64,000 bases of DNA from Planctomycetaceae bacterium (GTDB lineage Bacteria > Planctomycetota > Planctomycetia > Planctomycetales > Planctomycetaceae), in assembly GCA_002726205.1 (NCBI GenBank), contig PBSL01000021.1, positions 1 to 64,000 on the forward strand, read 5' to 3'. The translations under genes were made by a program, and so were the position numbers. Positions 56,961 through 64,000 of this stretch are shown here, piece after piece. The notes under the pieces are model-generated. The model saw only the letters and a list, made by a program, of their open reading frames with translations. It searched no databases and was not told where the DNA came from. Each line of letters begins with the position of its first letter. The first letter of the stretch is position 1.

Positions 56961-57884
56961 GTGGACGGAACCGATACCGAGTTGGCGACCTTCCTTCACG
57001 GCAACGTGGCGGTGGCCGACACGTTTGCCGAGGCTTTCACGATGGTCGGCACCCGGCTGATCGTGACCGCGGTCACGCCGGAATGGGCCACAATAGCCGG
57101 CGAACAGGCAACCGGTTTCGCCACCAGCGTGATCGCCTGCAGTGCCGAGGCGGCAATCGAACGGGAACTCGCTCCCGAAGACACGCCCGACGGGCGACCG
57201 GGCGTTTCGCTGCTGCTGTTTGCCTTCAGCCGTGATGCGCTTTCCGCGGCGGTCGTCGATCGCGTGGGCCAGTGCATCCTGACCTGCCCGACCACGGCCT
57301 GTTACAACGGCCTGGCCACCGATGACCCCGACAACCGAATCAACATCGGGGGCCAGTTGCGGTTCTTCGGCGATGGTTTCCAGGGCTCCAAGAAACTCGG
57401 TGATCGCCGCCTCTGGCGAGTGCCGGTGATGGACGGGGAATTTCTCTGCGAGGAACACTTCGGCACCGCCAAGGGCGTGGCCGGCGGCAACCTGCTGATC
57501 TGCGGCACGAGTGCCGAGGCGGCGCTGGAAGCCGCCGTTACTGCCGCCGTCGCGATGCGACTGGTGCCCGACTGCATCCTGCCCTTCCCCGGTGGGCTGG
57601 TTCGCAGCGGCAGCAAGGTCGGCTCGCGCTACAAGGCGCTCAAGGCCAGCACCAATGATGCCTGGTGCCCGACACTTCGTGCCCGGACCGAATCGGTTCT
57701 GCCCGATTCGGTCGAAACCGTCTACGAGATCGTCATCGACGGCCTGACGCTGGAATCGGTCACCGAGGCCATGCGAGTAGGACTGGAGGCCGCGGTCGCA
57801 TCTGACGGTGTCGAATTGGTCGGGGCCGGCAATTACGGCGGCCAACTCGGACAGCATCACATTCATCTCCGCGAGCTGGTCTGA
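56961..57884 (+). CDS. ftr: Formylmethanofuran--tetrahydromethanopterin N-formyltransferase
   Basis: A 307-residue enzyme that transfers a formyl group between formylmethanofuran and tetrahydromethanopterin, part of the archaeal-type C1 pathway also found in planctomycetes and methylotrophs (FhcD). Family hallmarks: DTFAEAFTM, ATGFATSVIACSAEAAIE, EDTPDGRPGVSLL, RVGQCILTCPTTACYN, LRFFGDGFQ, GVAGGNLLIC, PFPGGLVRSGSKVGS, STNDAWCPTLRAR and GAGNYGGQLGQHHIHL. GTG 56961 is the likely start. No other H4MPT gene (mch, fhcABC, mtd) is in the window, so it is stranded from the rest of its pathway here. Confidence 0.93.
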   Translation: MDGTDTELATFLHGNVAVADTFAEAFTMVGTRLIVTAVTPEWATIAGEQATGFATSVIACSAEAAIERELAPEDTPDGRPGVSLLLFAFSRDALSAAVVDRVGQCILTCPTTACYNGLATDDPDNRINIGGQLRFFGDGFQGSKKLGDRRLWRVPVMDGEFLCEEHFGTAKGVAGGNLLICGTSAEAALEAAVTAAVAMRLVPDCILPFPGGLVRSGSKVGSRYKALKASTNDAWCPTLRARTESVLPDSVETVYEIVIDGLTLESVTEAMRVGLEAAVASDGVELVGAGNYGGQLGQHHIHLRELV

Positions 57885-57915
57885 AACCCGCGGCCCGTCC
57901 TTCCTGGTGTCCGAG

Positions 57916-59304
57916 ATGTCCGAGACCATCCAGGCCCACGCAACGGTGGATTCGACGACCCGCGCCATCGATCCCCCGTTGTCACCCTTGCTTCGCTGGA
58001 GCCTGGTCGGGCTTGGTTCGGCACTGGCCGCCATCGCCATCCTGCGTGCCGAATCACTGCTGAGTGCCAACGACCGCTCGCGATGGTGCACCGTCTGGTC
58101 ACTGGTCGAACACGGCAGCTACCGGATCGACGAGATCGATGCCCGCAAGGTACTCCACAAGCCCTCGGGAAAACGGCGACGGCGTTTCGGCACGATCGAC
58201 AAGGTCTACCACGAGGGCCATTTCTACTCGACCAAGCCACCGCTGTATCCCACGCTGGTCGCCGGACTCTACGCGGCAGTCAAGACCACGACGGGCTGGA
58301 ACCTGGTCGAGCAGACCGAGGCGGTCTCGCACGTCATCCTGATGCTGGTCAACTGGCTGCCGTGGACCATCGCCCTGGTGGTGCTTTCGCGGATGCTGGA
58401 TCGCTATGCCCGCCACCGCTCGACGCGGATCCTGCTGTTGACCACCGCCGCAGTCGGCACCCTGCTGCTGCCGTTCCTGGTGGCGTTGAACAACCACACC
58501 GTCGCCGCCACGGCCGTGATTTTTTCACTGTCGTCGATCCTGAGAATCACGATCGACGGAGATCATCGCAGGCGGCACTTTGCCGTGGCCGGTTTCTTCG
58601 TCAGTTGGGCAGCGGCCAACGAACTGCCGGCCGCAGCGTTTGCCGTCGTGGCCACAATCCTGCTGTTGCAGAGCAACCCGCGTCGTACCCTGACGGTCTT
58701 CCTGCCCCTGGCGCTGATTCCGCTGGCCGCGTTCCTGGGAACCAATCTCCTGGCCACGGGGGGATGGAAACCGTTTTACGCGTATTACGGCACCGAGAAA
58801 TATCTGTGGACTGTCGATGGGGTCGAGAGTTACTGGAAAAACCCCAAAGGGATTGACCGCGGCGGGGACTCGATGCCGGTCTACCTGATGCACTGCCTGG
58901 TCGGCCACCACGGCGTGTTTTCATTGTCGCCGATCTGGCTGGTCTGGTTGCTTGGCACAACCGGCCGCGTCCGCCAATCCGGTTCCCCGCTGGCTGGACT
59001 CTGGAGATCGAGCGTGGTGCTGACGCTGGTCGTGCTGGGTTTCTACCTGTCGCGAACGGCCAACTACAACTACGGCGGTGTCAGCTGCGCCCTGCGTTGG
59101 ACACTCTGGCTGGTCCCGCTCTGGCTGGTTTCGTCGGCCCCCACACTCGACGCCTGGGCCGACCGGGGACGGGGCATCTTGCTCGGGGCCTGGTTCCTGC
59201 TGGCCGTCTCGTCGGTCTCGGTATTTCTGCCGCTGGAAAACCCCTTCCAGCACCCCTGGTTATTCCGTTTGATGGAGGACTGGGGCTGGATCGCATACCA
59301 GTGA
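57916..59304 (+). CDS. Polytopic membrane protein, GT-C/GT39-like
   Basis: A 462-residue integral membrane protein with about ten hydrophobic helices from ATG 57916. The first outer loop has an unusual charged segment (RRRRFGTIDKVYHEGHFYST), and later loops have WTVDGVESYWKNPKGIDRGG. The layout resembles membrane mannosyl-type transferases, but a clear catalytic Asp/Glu pair is less certain than in the 22.9-kb protein, so the enzymatic call is tentative. It lies 31 bases after ftr in the same direction. Confidence 0.72.
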   Translation: MSETIQAHATVDSTTRAIDPPLSPLLRWSLVGLGSALAAIAILRAESLLSANDRSRWCTVWSLVEHGSYRIDEIDARKVLHKPSGKRRRRFGTIDKVYHEGHFYSTKPPLYPTLVAGLYAAVKTTTGWNLVEQTEAVSHVILMLVNWLPWTIALVVLSRMLDRYARHRSTRILLLTTAAVGTLLLPFLVALNNHTVAATAVIFSLSSILRITIDGDHRRRHFAVAGFFVSWAAANELPAAAFAVVATILLLQSNPRRTLTVFLPLALIPLAAFLGTNLLATGGWKPFYAYYGTEKYLWTVDGVESYWKNPKGIDRGGDSMPVYLMHCLVGHHGVFSLSPIWLVWLLGTTGRVRQSGSPLAGLWRSSVVLTLVVLGFYLSRTANYNYGGVSCALRWTLWLVPLWLVSSAPTLDAWADRGRGILLGAWFLLAVSSVSVFLPLENPFQHPWLFRLMEDWGWIAYQ

Positions 59305-59401
59305 TTCTGGATCAATTTCCAAAAAAGCGATACGATGGAGACGGCCCGCCGCCGGTGGGTGACTTCAAGACTGGAACCCTGGACAGCAGGAGCGACCGAC
59401 G

Positions 59402-59596
59402 ATGCAGATGCTCCGAAAGCGTCCACCCGGTTCTGACAACGATTCGTCACGTCGCCGCGGAGCGGCGACGCTGGATTACGTGCTGGTCCTGGGGGTTATT
59501 GTCTCGCTGGCGGCATTGATGATTCCGATGAGCCGCCACGCGATCACCGTGGTTTACGATATTATCTGCACCCTGGTGGCCTGGCCTTTCGTTTAG
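59402..59596 (+). CDS. Small Flp-pilin-like / TadE-like membrane protein
   Basis: A 64-residue protein: a basic hydrophilic start (MQMLRKRPPGSDNDSSRRRG), then AATLDYVLVLGVIVSLAAL and a short outer tail. The basic-Gly junction followed by a hydrophobic segment with an acidic residue near position 5 (ATLDY) resembles class III prepilins cut by GxGD peptidases. A prepilin peptidase gene lies 300 bases downstream. It may be a minor Flp-like pilin. Confidence 0.65.
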   Translation: MQMLRKRPPGSDNDSSRRRGAATLDYVLVLGVIVSLAALMIPMSRHAITVVYDIICTLVAWPFV

Positions 59597-59639
59597 GATC
59601 ACCGCATCAGGGACTGTGACGGGCAAACAAGGGAAGAAC

Positions 59640-59852
59640 ATGCGGATCATCAAGCCAATCGGCCGGGTCATGAAACGCCTTCACCGCGACGAGCGTGGAG
59701 CGTTGACTCTCGAAACCGTCCTGATTATCGCCGCGATCGCCTTGCCGGTCCTGATCGTGATCATCAAGTTCGGTTGGCCGGCAATCCGGGGCTACTTCGA
59801 ACGTGGACTGGAGAACCTTGAAGACAGTACCAACGACGCCACCACCGGCTGA
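59640..59852 (+). CDS. Flp/Fap-type pilin precursor
   Basis: A 70-residue protein from ATG 59640. The leader RLHRDERG is followed by ALTLETVLIIAAIALPVLIV: cleavage after Gly would put Glu at position 5 of the mature protein, the hallmark of Flp pilins. A short amphipathic tail (RGYFERGLENLEDS) follows. It is probably the main pilin of the Tad system whose other parts lie to the right. Confidence 0.78.
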   Translation: MRIIKPIGRVMKRLHRDERGALTLETVLIIAAIALPVLIVIIKFGWPAIRGYFERGLENLEDSTNDATTG

Positions 59853-59897
59853 CCCCGATCGGTCGGCCGCGGCGCCGGAGAGCGAAGCGGGTTAACC

Positions 59898-60458
59898 ATG
59901 CACGCTTCGCAGATCGTGCTGCTGCTGCTGGTTGCCATCGCCTCGGTCACCGACACCACGCGAGGTCGCATCTACAACTGGACAACCTACCCCGGCCTGC
60001 TGGCCGGATTGCTGTTTCAATCTCTTGACGTTTCCAACGCGGGCCACCTGGAATTCAACGCGACCGGCCTGACCGAGTGCCTGCTCGGAGTGGCCGGCTG
60101 TGGAGGTATCATGCTGGCCTGTTTCCTGCTCTCCGACATGGGTGGCGGCGACGTCAAGCTGTTGGCCGTCGTCGGAGCGTTCCTGGGTCTGCAGAACGGG
60201 CTCACGGCGCTGTTGTGGACAATCGTCCTGGGCGGTTTCGGCGGGCTGGCGATGCTCGTCTGGCGAGTCGGCGCCGGCCGGATCCTCGTCGGCACCTTCA
60301 AACACCTGTCCCTGGCGCTACGGTCGCGGGGCTGGGTCCCCCTGGAACCAGCCGAACGTGAACCGCTGGGACGAACACTCTACCTGGCACCGGCCGCGCT
60401 GCTCGGTGTCCTGCTGACCATCACTGGAGTAACCGAACAGCTCTCTGCCATTTTCTAG
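59898..60458 (+). CDS. Prepilin peptidase of the Tad/Flp system (A24, TadV/CpaA-like)
   Basis: A 186-residue polytopic aspartic peptidase that removes the leader of Flp and TadE-like proteins at the membrane. The two catalytic aspartates are Asp19 (ASVTDTTRGRIYN) and Asp85 in the GxGD motif (DMGGGDVKLLAVVGAFLG). Length and absence of a methyltransferase domain match TadV/CpaA rather than PilD. It starts 45 bases after the pilin gene. Confidence 0.9.
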   Translation: MHASQIVLLLLVAIASVTDTTRGRIYNWTTYPGLLAGLLFQSLDVSNAGHLEFNATGLTECLLGVAGCGGIMLACFLLSDMGGGDVKLLAVVGAFLGLQNGLTALLWTIVLGGFGGLAMLVWRVGAGRILVGTFKHLSLALRSRGWVPLEPAEREPLGRTLYLAPAALLGVLLTITGVTEQLSAIF

Positions 60459-60497
60459 TCGACGACGACGGGGCCGGATGACACCGGCGCCTGGTCA

Positions 60498-61613
60498 TTG
60501 GCTCCCGATTCCCGACCGGTTTCCGCCGTGCTCCACATCCTGATCAACGACTGCCGCCCCTGCCTGTATGCCCTGGGCATTGCGCTGGTGGTATTGCTGA
60601 TTGTACTTCGTGTCAGCGGTGCACGACTGGACCTGGGACGGTTGCGACAATTGCACGGTTGCCAACGTGGCGGCGTGCAAAGCCTGGCGTTCGTGCTGAC
60701 CTTGCCGATCTTCGTGATGATCGTGATGTTCATCGTGCAGGTCAGCCAGTTGATGATCGGCCAGGTCGTCGTGAACTACGCGGCCTTCGGAGCCGCCCGC
60801 AGCCTGGCCGCCTGGGTCCCCCAGTATGTCGTCGAACTCGAACCCGAGGGGGATCCGCTGGGGTTGGAACTGCATGGCCAAAACGTCATTCGCGACACGC
60901 GATTCCGATCGGGCCAGGACTTCGGCTACTGCTACGTCGGCGGTACCCGCGAGGACGGTTTCGTTGATTCGGCCAATGGCGGTCCCCAGGCGACCGAGAA
61001 CCTGTTGAAGTTCGACCGTGCCTTCCGGTCGGCCACGTCGGCCTGTGCCACGATTTCCCCCTCCCGGCACCTGGGCCTCACGATCGAGTCAAAGGCCCTC
61101 GACCGATTCGACGCGACCTGGAGTGCCTGGCAGTTGTTCGCCACAACCAACGCGTCGAGCCAGACCCGCTCGAGGCTCTACAACAAGTTCTGCTACAGCT
61201 TCTGGAACACCGAGCTGTGGATCCGTTTCCAGAACCGCAACGCCCAACTCGGGCCGACCTACAACCCCATCGGCCACCCGGTTCATCAATTCCAGTCCAA
61301 CGAGGTGGGCTGGCAGGATCCGATCACCGTACTGGTGCGGCACAACCTGGCGTTGCTGCCGGGCCCGGGCCGTTGGCTGGCCAAACACCTTGTCACGCCC
61401 GGTGGCCCACCCGACAGGGTCAGCAATCGCATTGCCGAACGTGCCGGACCCCGACGCCAAACCGACACGACCAATGATTCCGGCAGCGGTCCCCACGACC
61501 CCCTCTACAACCGCCGCGTCTTCACGACCACGATCTGGGCCCGGGCCACGGTAACCAACGACGGTGTCAAGTCCCTTGTCCCCTACATGCATGCCATCAA
61601 TGTTGCTCAATAA
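60498..61613 (+). CDS. TadE-like pseudopilin with large outer domain
   Basis: A 371-residue membrane-anchored protein. Near residue 56 comes RGGVQSLAFVLTLPIFVMIV, the TadE-type prepilin-like segment, followed by VVNYAAFGAARSLAAWVP. The remainder is a soluble domain (Arg/Thr/Asn-rich, several cysteines) with no recognised motif. An earlier hydrophobic helix (about 20-40) is unusual for TadE. The start is uncertain: TTG 60498 or GTG 60528. The stop lies inside the next gene's start, so the two are coupled. Confidence 0.75.
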   Translation: MAPDSRPVSAVLHILINDCRPCLYALGIALVVLLIVLRVSGARLDLGRLRQLHGCQRGGVQSLAFVLTLPIFVMIVMFIVQVSQLMIGQVVVNYAAFGAARSLAAWVPQYVVELEPEGDPLGLELHGQNVIRDTRFRSGQDFGYCYVGGTREDGFVDSANGGPQATENLLKFDRAFRSATSACATISPSRHLGLTIESKALDRFDATWSAWQLFATTNASSQTRSRLYNKFCYSFWNTELWIRFQNRNAQLGPTYNPIGHPVHQFQSNEVGWQDPITVLVRHNLALLPGPGRWLAKHLVTPGGPPDRVSNRIAERAGPRRQTDTTNDSGSGPHDPLYNRRVFTTTIWARATVTNDGVKSLVPYMHAINVAQ

Positions 61614-63096
61614 CCTCTGCGGCCGCTGCGGCCGGTTGCACCGCGACGAGCGCGGCACGATCAGTATCGTGACGCTGTTGGTGCTGCTGGTCTTCACGAT
61701 GCTGCTGGTGATGATCACCAACGTCGGTCGGCACGTCGATGACAAGCTCAAGCTGCAAAACGCCGCCGATGCCGCGGCGGTTTCCGGTGGCGTGATCCTG
61801 ACACGCGGCCTCAACGGCCTGGCCCACACCAACCACCTGCTCTGCGAGGTGTTCGCCATCACCGCGTTTCTCCGCGAGGGCCACCAACGCAATGCCGAAC
61901 AGCAGGTCCCCGACATCTTGCAGGCGTGGGGACTGGCCGGAGCCGACCTGCAGGCGGCCACCTTTGAGCCCTTCCCTCCACTGGGCCGGGCCATCGTCAA
62001 CCGCGTCCCGCTCGAACAACAGGCGGTGACCGCTTTCGGAAACGAGCAGGCCGCGGCCGCCGAGCAGTTCCTGCCGATCTTTGAACAGATCCTCGCCGAA
62101 GAATTGATCCCGCAATTCCAGCGGACGCTGATCGAAACCGTTCCGAGCCTGGCGATGGCCACCGCCGGCGAAGCGGTCCGCCGACACGCCCGCCCACGCA
62201 ACGACGTACGTACCGACCGCCGCAGACCGACCTCACAGCCTGGTGACACGCCACTGTGCATCCTCTTTCGTTCCAATACCCAGGCCATCGGGCAGTCAAC
62301 CGAGAGTCACCCGCTGCTCAGGACACTGCCGGCCGTCGATCCGTCGCCGACGGGAAGCGACTTCGGAGCCGCCGGATATGATCAGGAGTACTTCGACGAG
62401 GCACTGCAACAACGAAGCGAGTTGGCCAACAACTATCTCGATCGCTGGAACGACCAGAAGCTGAGCCTCTTCGATGATGATGCCCGCATGTCACGTTTCG
62501 GTGGCCTGTGGCGTATTGCCACGCGAGGCCAGTTGGATCGGCTGCTGATCCAGGAATACCCACTCAGAAACCTGCCGTTCCAGATTCGCCGCATGATCGA
62601 CGGAACTCACCCCAAGAAAATGCGGGAAATGCAGCGCAAAGGCCGTTGGCGACAGGTCAACGGCCACCTCGATCGTGATTACCACTTTGTCGCTGTCGTC
62701 TACCGACGGTATCTCGAAGAAATGGGTCCAGGATTGTTCGAGAATCCACTGAGCAAACAATCCGACGCCCAGGCATTTGCCCAGGTACAGATCTACCTGC
62801 CCGAATCCCGCTACGTCCGGAAAAACGGGCAGTGGTTTCACGACCTGCCCATCCGAGATCGGCGAAGCGGTCAGGTCACCGGGTACAGAAGAGTCATTCA
62901 CGCGGACAACTGGCCGAGCGACTGGAACCTGGACAGCCAGAACTGGACGACAAGGATCATGCCCGCGTCGTTGCCCAACCTGCAGCAGATCCTCGCCCAG
63001 TCGCCCGGTTCATTGACGGCCTCCGCGGCCAACCTGCGACCCGGCCCCTTCGGATCGATTCCGCAAACCACACTCGACGACCTGATCACTCACTGA
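61591..63096 (+). CDS. TadG-like protein of the Tad/Flp system
   Basis: A 501-residue protein with the TadE/TadG hallmark DERGTISIVTLLVLLVFTML, then the characteristic VGRHVDDKLKLQNAADAAAV (the N-A-A-D-A-A motif of TadG N-termini). A large outer domain follows, Arg/Gln-rich with several aromatic segments, no von Willebrand factor motif evident. The start may be ATG 61591 or ATG 61600, both overlapping the upstream TadE-like gene. It is followed 11 bases later by another TadE-like gene. Confidence 0.78.
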   Translation: MPSMLLNNLCGRCGRLHRDERGTISIVTLLVLLVFTMLLVMITNVGRHVDDKLKLQNAADAAAVSGGVILTRGLNGLAHTNHLLCEVFAITAFLREGHQRNAEQQVPDILQAWGLAGADLQAATFEPFPPLGRAIVNRVPLEQQAVTAFGNEQAAAAEQFLPIFEQILAEELIPQFQRTLIETVPSLAMATAGEAVRRHARPRNDVRTDRRRPTSQPGDTPLCILFRSNTQAIGQSTESHPLLRTLPAVDPSPTGSDFGAAGYDQEYFDEALQQRSELANNYLDRWNDQKLSLFDDDARMSRFGGLWRIATRGQLDRLLIQEYPLRNLPFQIRRMIDGTHPKKMREMQRKGRWRQVNGHLDRDYHFVAVVYRRYLEEMGPGLFENPLSKQSDAQAFAQVQIYLPESRYVRKNGQWFHDLPIRDRRSGQVTGYRRVIHADNWPSDWNLDSQNWTTRIMPASLPNLQQILAQSPGSLTASAANLRPGPFGSIPQTTLDDLITH

Positions 63097-63107
63097 CCGG
63101 TATCGAA

Positions 63108-64000
63108 ATGCGTTCGCGTCCCCGACATCATCGACAGCCCCGATCGACTCGACGATCGCGTCGTGGTCTGGCACCGCTGGAACTGGTACTCAGCCTTCCG
63201 GTGCTGCTGTTCGTCATGGGATTGATGATCTTGATCGGCTGGGCGGCGACCTACAAGGTCCGGACACAGATCCACGCCCGTGAGGCAGCCTGGCGATCGA
63301 TCTGGCGGGCCAATCCACGAAGCGATGCCCAGTCGCTGCCCAATCCACCGGGATTCCCACCACCGGCTACGATGAGTGTCGATCGGGACGCCGGTCCGGA
63401 CCTGCTGCAGCCGCCCCCGACGGCGCTGAATCTCTACGACGCACACCCGGTCGCTCGCGGCCCGGTCCTCGTGGCCGCGGCAGGAAGACCTTTGCGGGTT
63501 GATCCCGACGTCCTGGATCTGCGGAAAGGCCTGATGGCAGGGCATGCCGAGCTCGATCGAGGTTTCCCGGTCCTGGGCCAGATGCCGCCAAGGAGATATC
63601 ACCCTGCTGTCGATTTTCAGGTACTCGACGGGCGGTGGCAGTTCTGGCAGAAGGGACTCCACGACAACCGCTCGCGGCGCTCGTCACAGCTTTTCCCGGA
63701 CCTGGACAGCAACTGGCAAAACGCAACGCTTCCTCACACGATTCAGTTCCGCCAGATCGCGGCGCAGTTACGCAACGATCCACAGCGAGCCGCGATGGCC
63801 CTGCTGGAAAGCAACCAGGAACTCCGTGATTACTACACCGGTGCCTTCGGCCCTGCCCGCGACTACTACCCGCGTTTGCCCGACGCCCGCAGCAGTGAAG
63901 CGTCGGCCCTGTCGGCCATCGCCGACCGTCTGGTTCAGCAGATCTACGGCCAGGTGCGACCGCGCAACGGACTGGGCCAGGCCGGAATCCCCGGCCGGCT
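63108..64000 (+). CDS. TadE-like protein, 3' end outside window
   Basis: ATG 63108 opens a frame that stays open to the window edge (297 codons). A highly basic leader (MRSRPRHHRQPRSTRRSRRG) precedes LAPLELVLSLPVLLFVMGLM, a TadE-type prepilin segment with Glu near position 5, then WAATYKVRTQIHAREAAWR, as in other TadE-like proteins. The visible outer domain is Arg/Pro-rich without known motifs. It continues the Tad group, and the ATPase and secretin genes are presumably further right or elsewhere. Confidence 0.75.
   Translation, partial: MRSRPRHHRQPRSTRRSRRGLAPLELVLSLPVLLFVMGLMILIGWAATYKVRTQIHAREAAWRSIWRANPRSDAQSLPNPPGFPPPATMSVDRDAGPDLLQPPPTALNLYDAHPVARGPVLVAAAGRPLRVDPDVLDLRKGLMAGHAELDRGFPVLGQMPPRRYHPAVDFQVLDGRWQFWQKGLHDNRSRRSSQLFPDLDSNWQNATLPHTIQFRQIAAQLRNDPQRAAMALLESNQELRDYYTGAFGPARDYYPRLPDARSSEASALSAIADRLVQQIYGQVRPRNGLGQAGIPGR

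Noticed and set aside
56512-57060. C-terminal extension of the DUF1501 protein in its original frame
   Set aside because: The sequence after the shift is Ser/Arg/Pro-rich and overlaps ftr, while the -1 frame carries family motifs; it is a frameshift product.

Overview
This 64 kb window is GC-rich chromosomal DNA from a member of the Planctomycetota, probably of the Pirellulales/Planctomycetales type. The assignment rests on gene families: four DUF1501 proteins with twin-arginine-type signals, one DUF1549/DUF1553 planctomycete cytochrome protein, a PVC-type propeller/HEAT/CxxCH haem-binding protein paired with an SGNH-like protein, a Y/T/V-rich cell-envelope protein, an Ftr enzyme of the tetrahydromethanopterin C1 pathway, and secreted Gfo/Idh/MocA proteins. 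No rRNA, insertion sequence, phage or CRISPR array was seen. Gene density is high, and many genes overlap by 1-4 bases or sit in short same-strand runs.

Layout. 1-9.0 kb: a minus-strand run (glycerophosphodiesterase, mfd, PpiC-type foldase, a secreted protein ending in QPVT repeats), with an S9 peptidase divergent from the phosphodiesterase. 9.1-11.3 kb: a secreted hypothetical and a radical SAM/SPASM protein, minus. 11.5-15.7 kb: a plus-strand group of a small Tat-type protein, an amidase, a glycosylasparaginase-type Ntn hydrolase and NagA, which together suggest salvage of amide-linked amino-sugar material. 15.8-18.3 kb: a Ser/Thr kinase with a degenerate receiver-like tail, overlapping an oxidoreductase. 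18.4-22.4 kb: tRNA-Gly, trigger factor, two tandem clpP genes and a lipoprotein, a protein quality-control block.

22.4-25.9 kb is a chromosome-segregation locus: parB with three exact 14-bp parS palindromes and one single-mismatch copy within 3 kb, and no adjacent parA. tRNA-Pro follows. 26-35 kb: a tandem LPS-kinase-like protein, DUF1501 proteins, an SCP-x-type thiolase with its DUF35 partner, an SDR and a secreted oxidoreductase. 35-41 kb: a tightly overlapping beta-helix/ThDP enzyme/leucine-rich-repeat operon, a long coiled-coil protein and thioredoxin. 41-57 kb: an FAD-linked oxidase, the Y/T/V-rich protein and the typical planctomycete sets of secreted haem proteins and DUF1501 proteins; the last DUF1501 gene carries a single-base frameshift near 56511.

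57-64 kb: an isolated ftr gene, a polytopic membrane protein, and the start of a Tad/Flp pilus locus (two prepilin-like proteins, a GxGD prepilin peptidase, two TadE-like proteins and one TadG-like protein) that runs off the right edge. The left edge cuts the QPVT-repeat gene. Functional calls come from reading motifs and comparing with remembered family features; no database search was possible.
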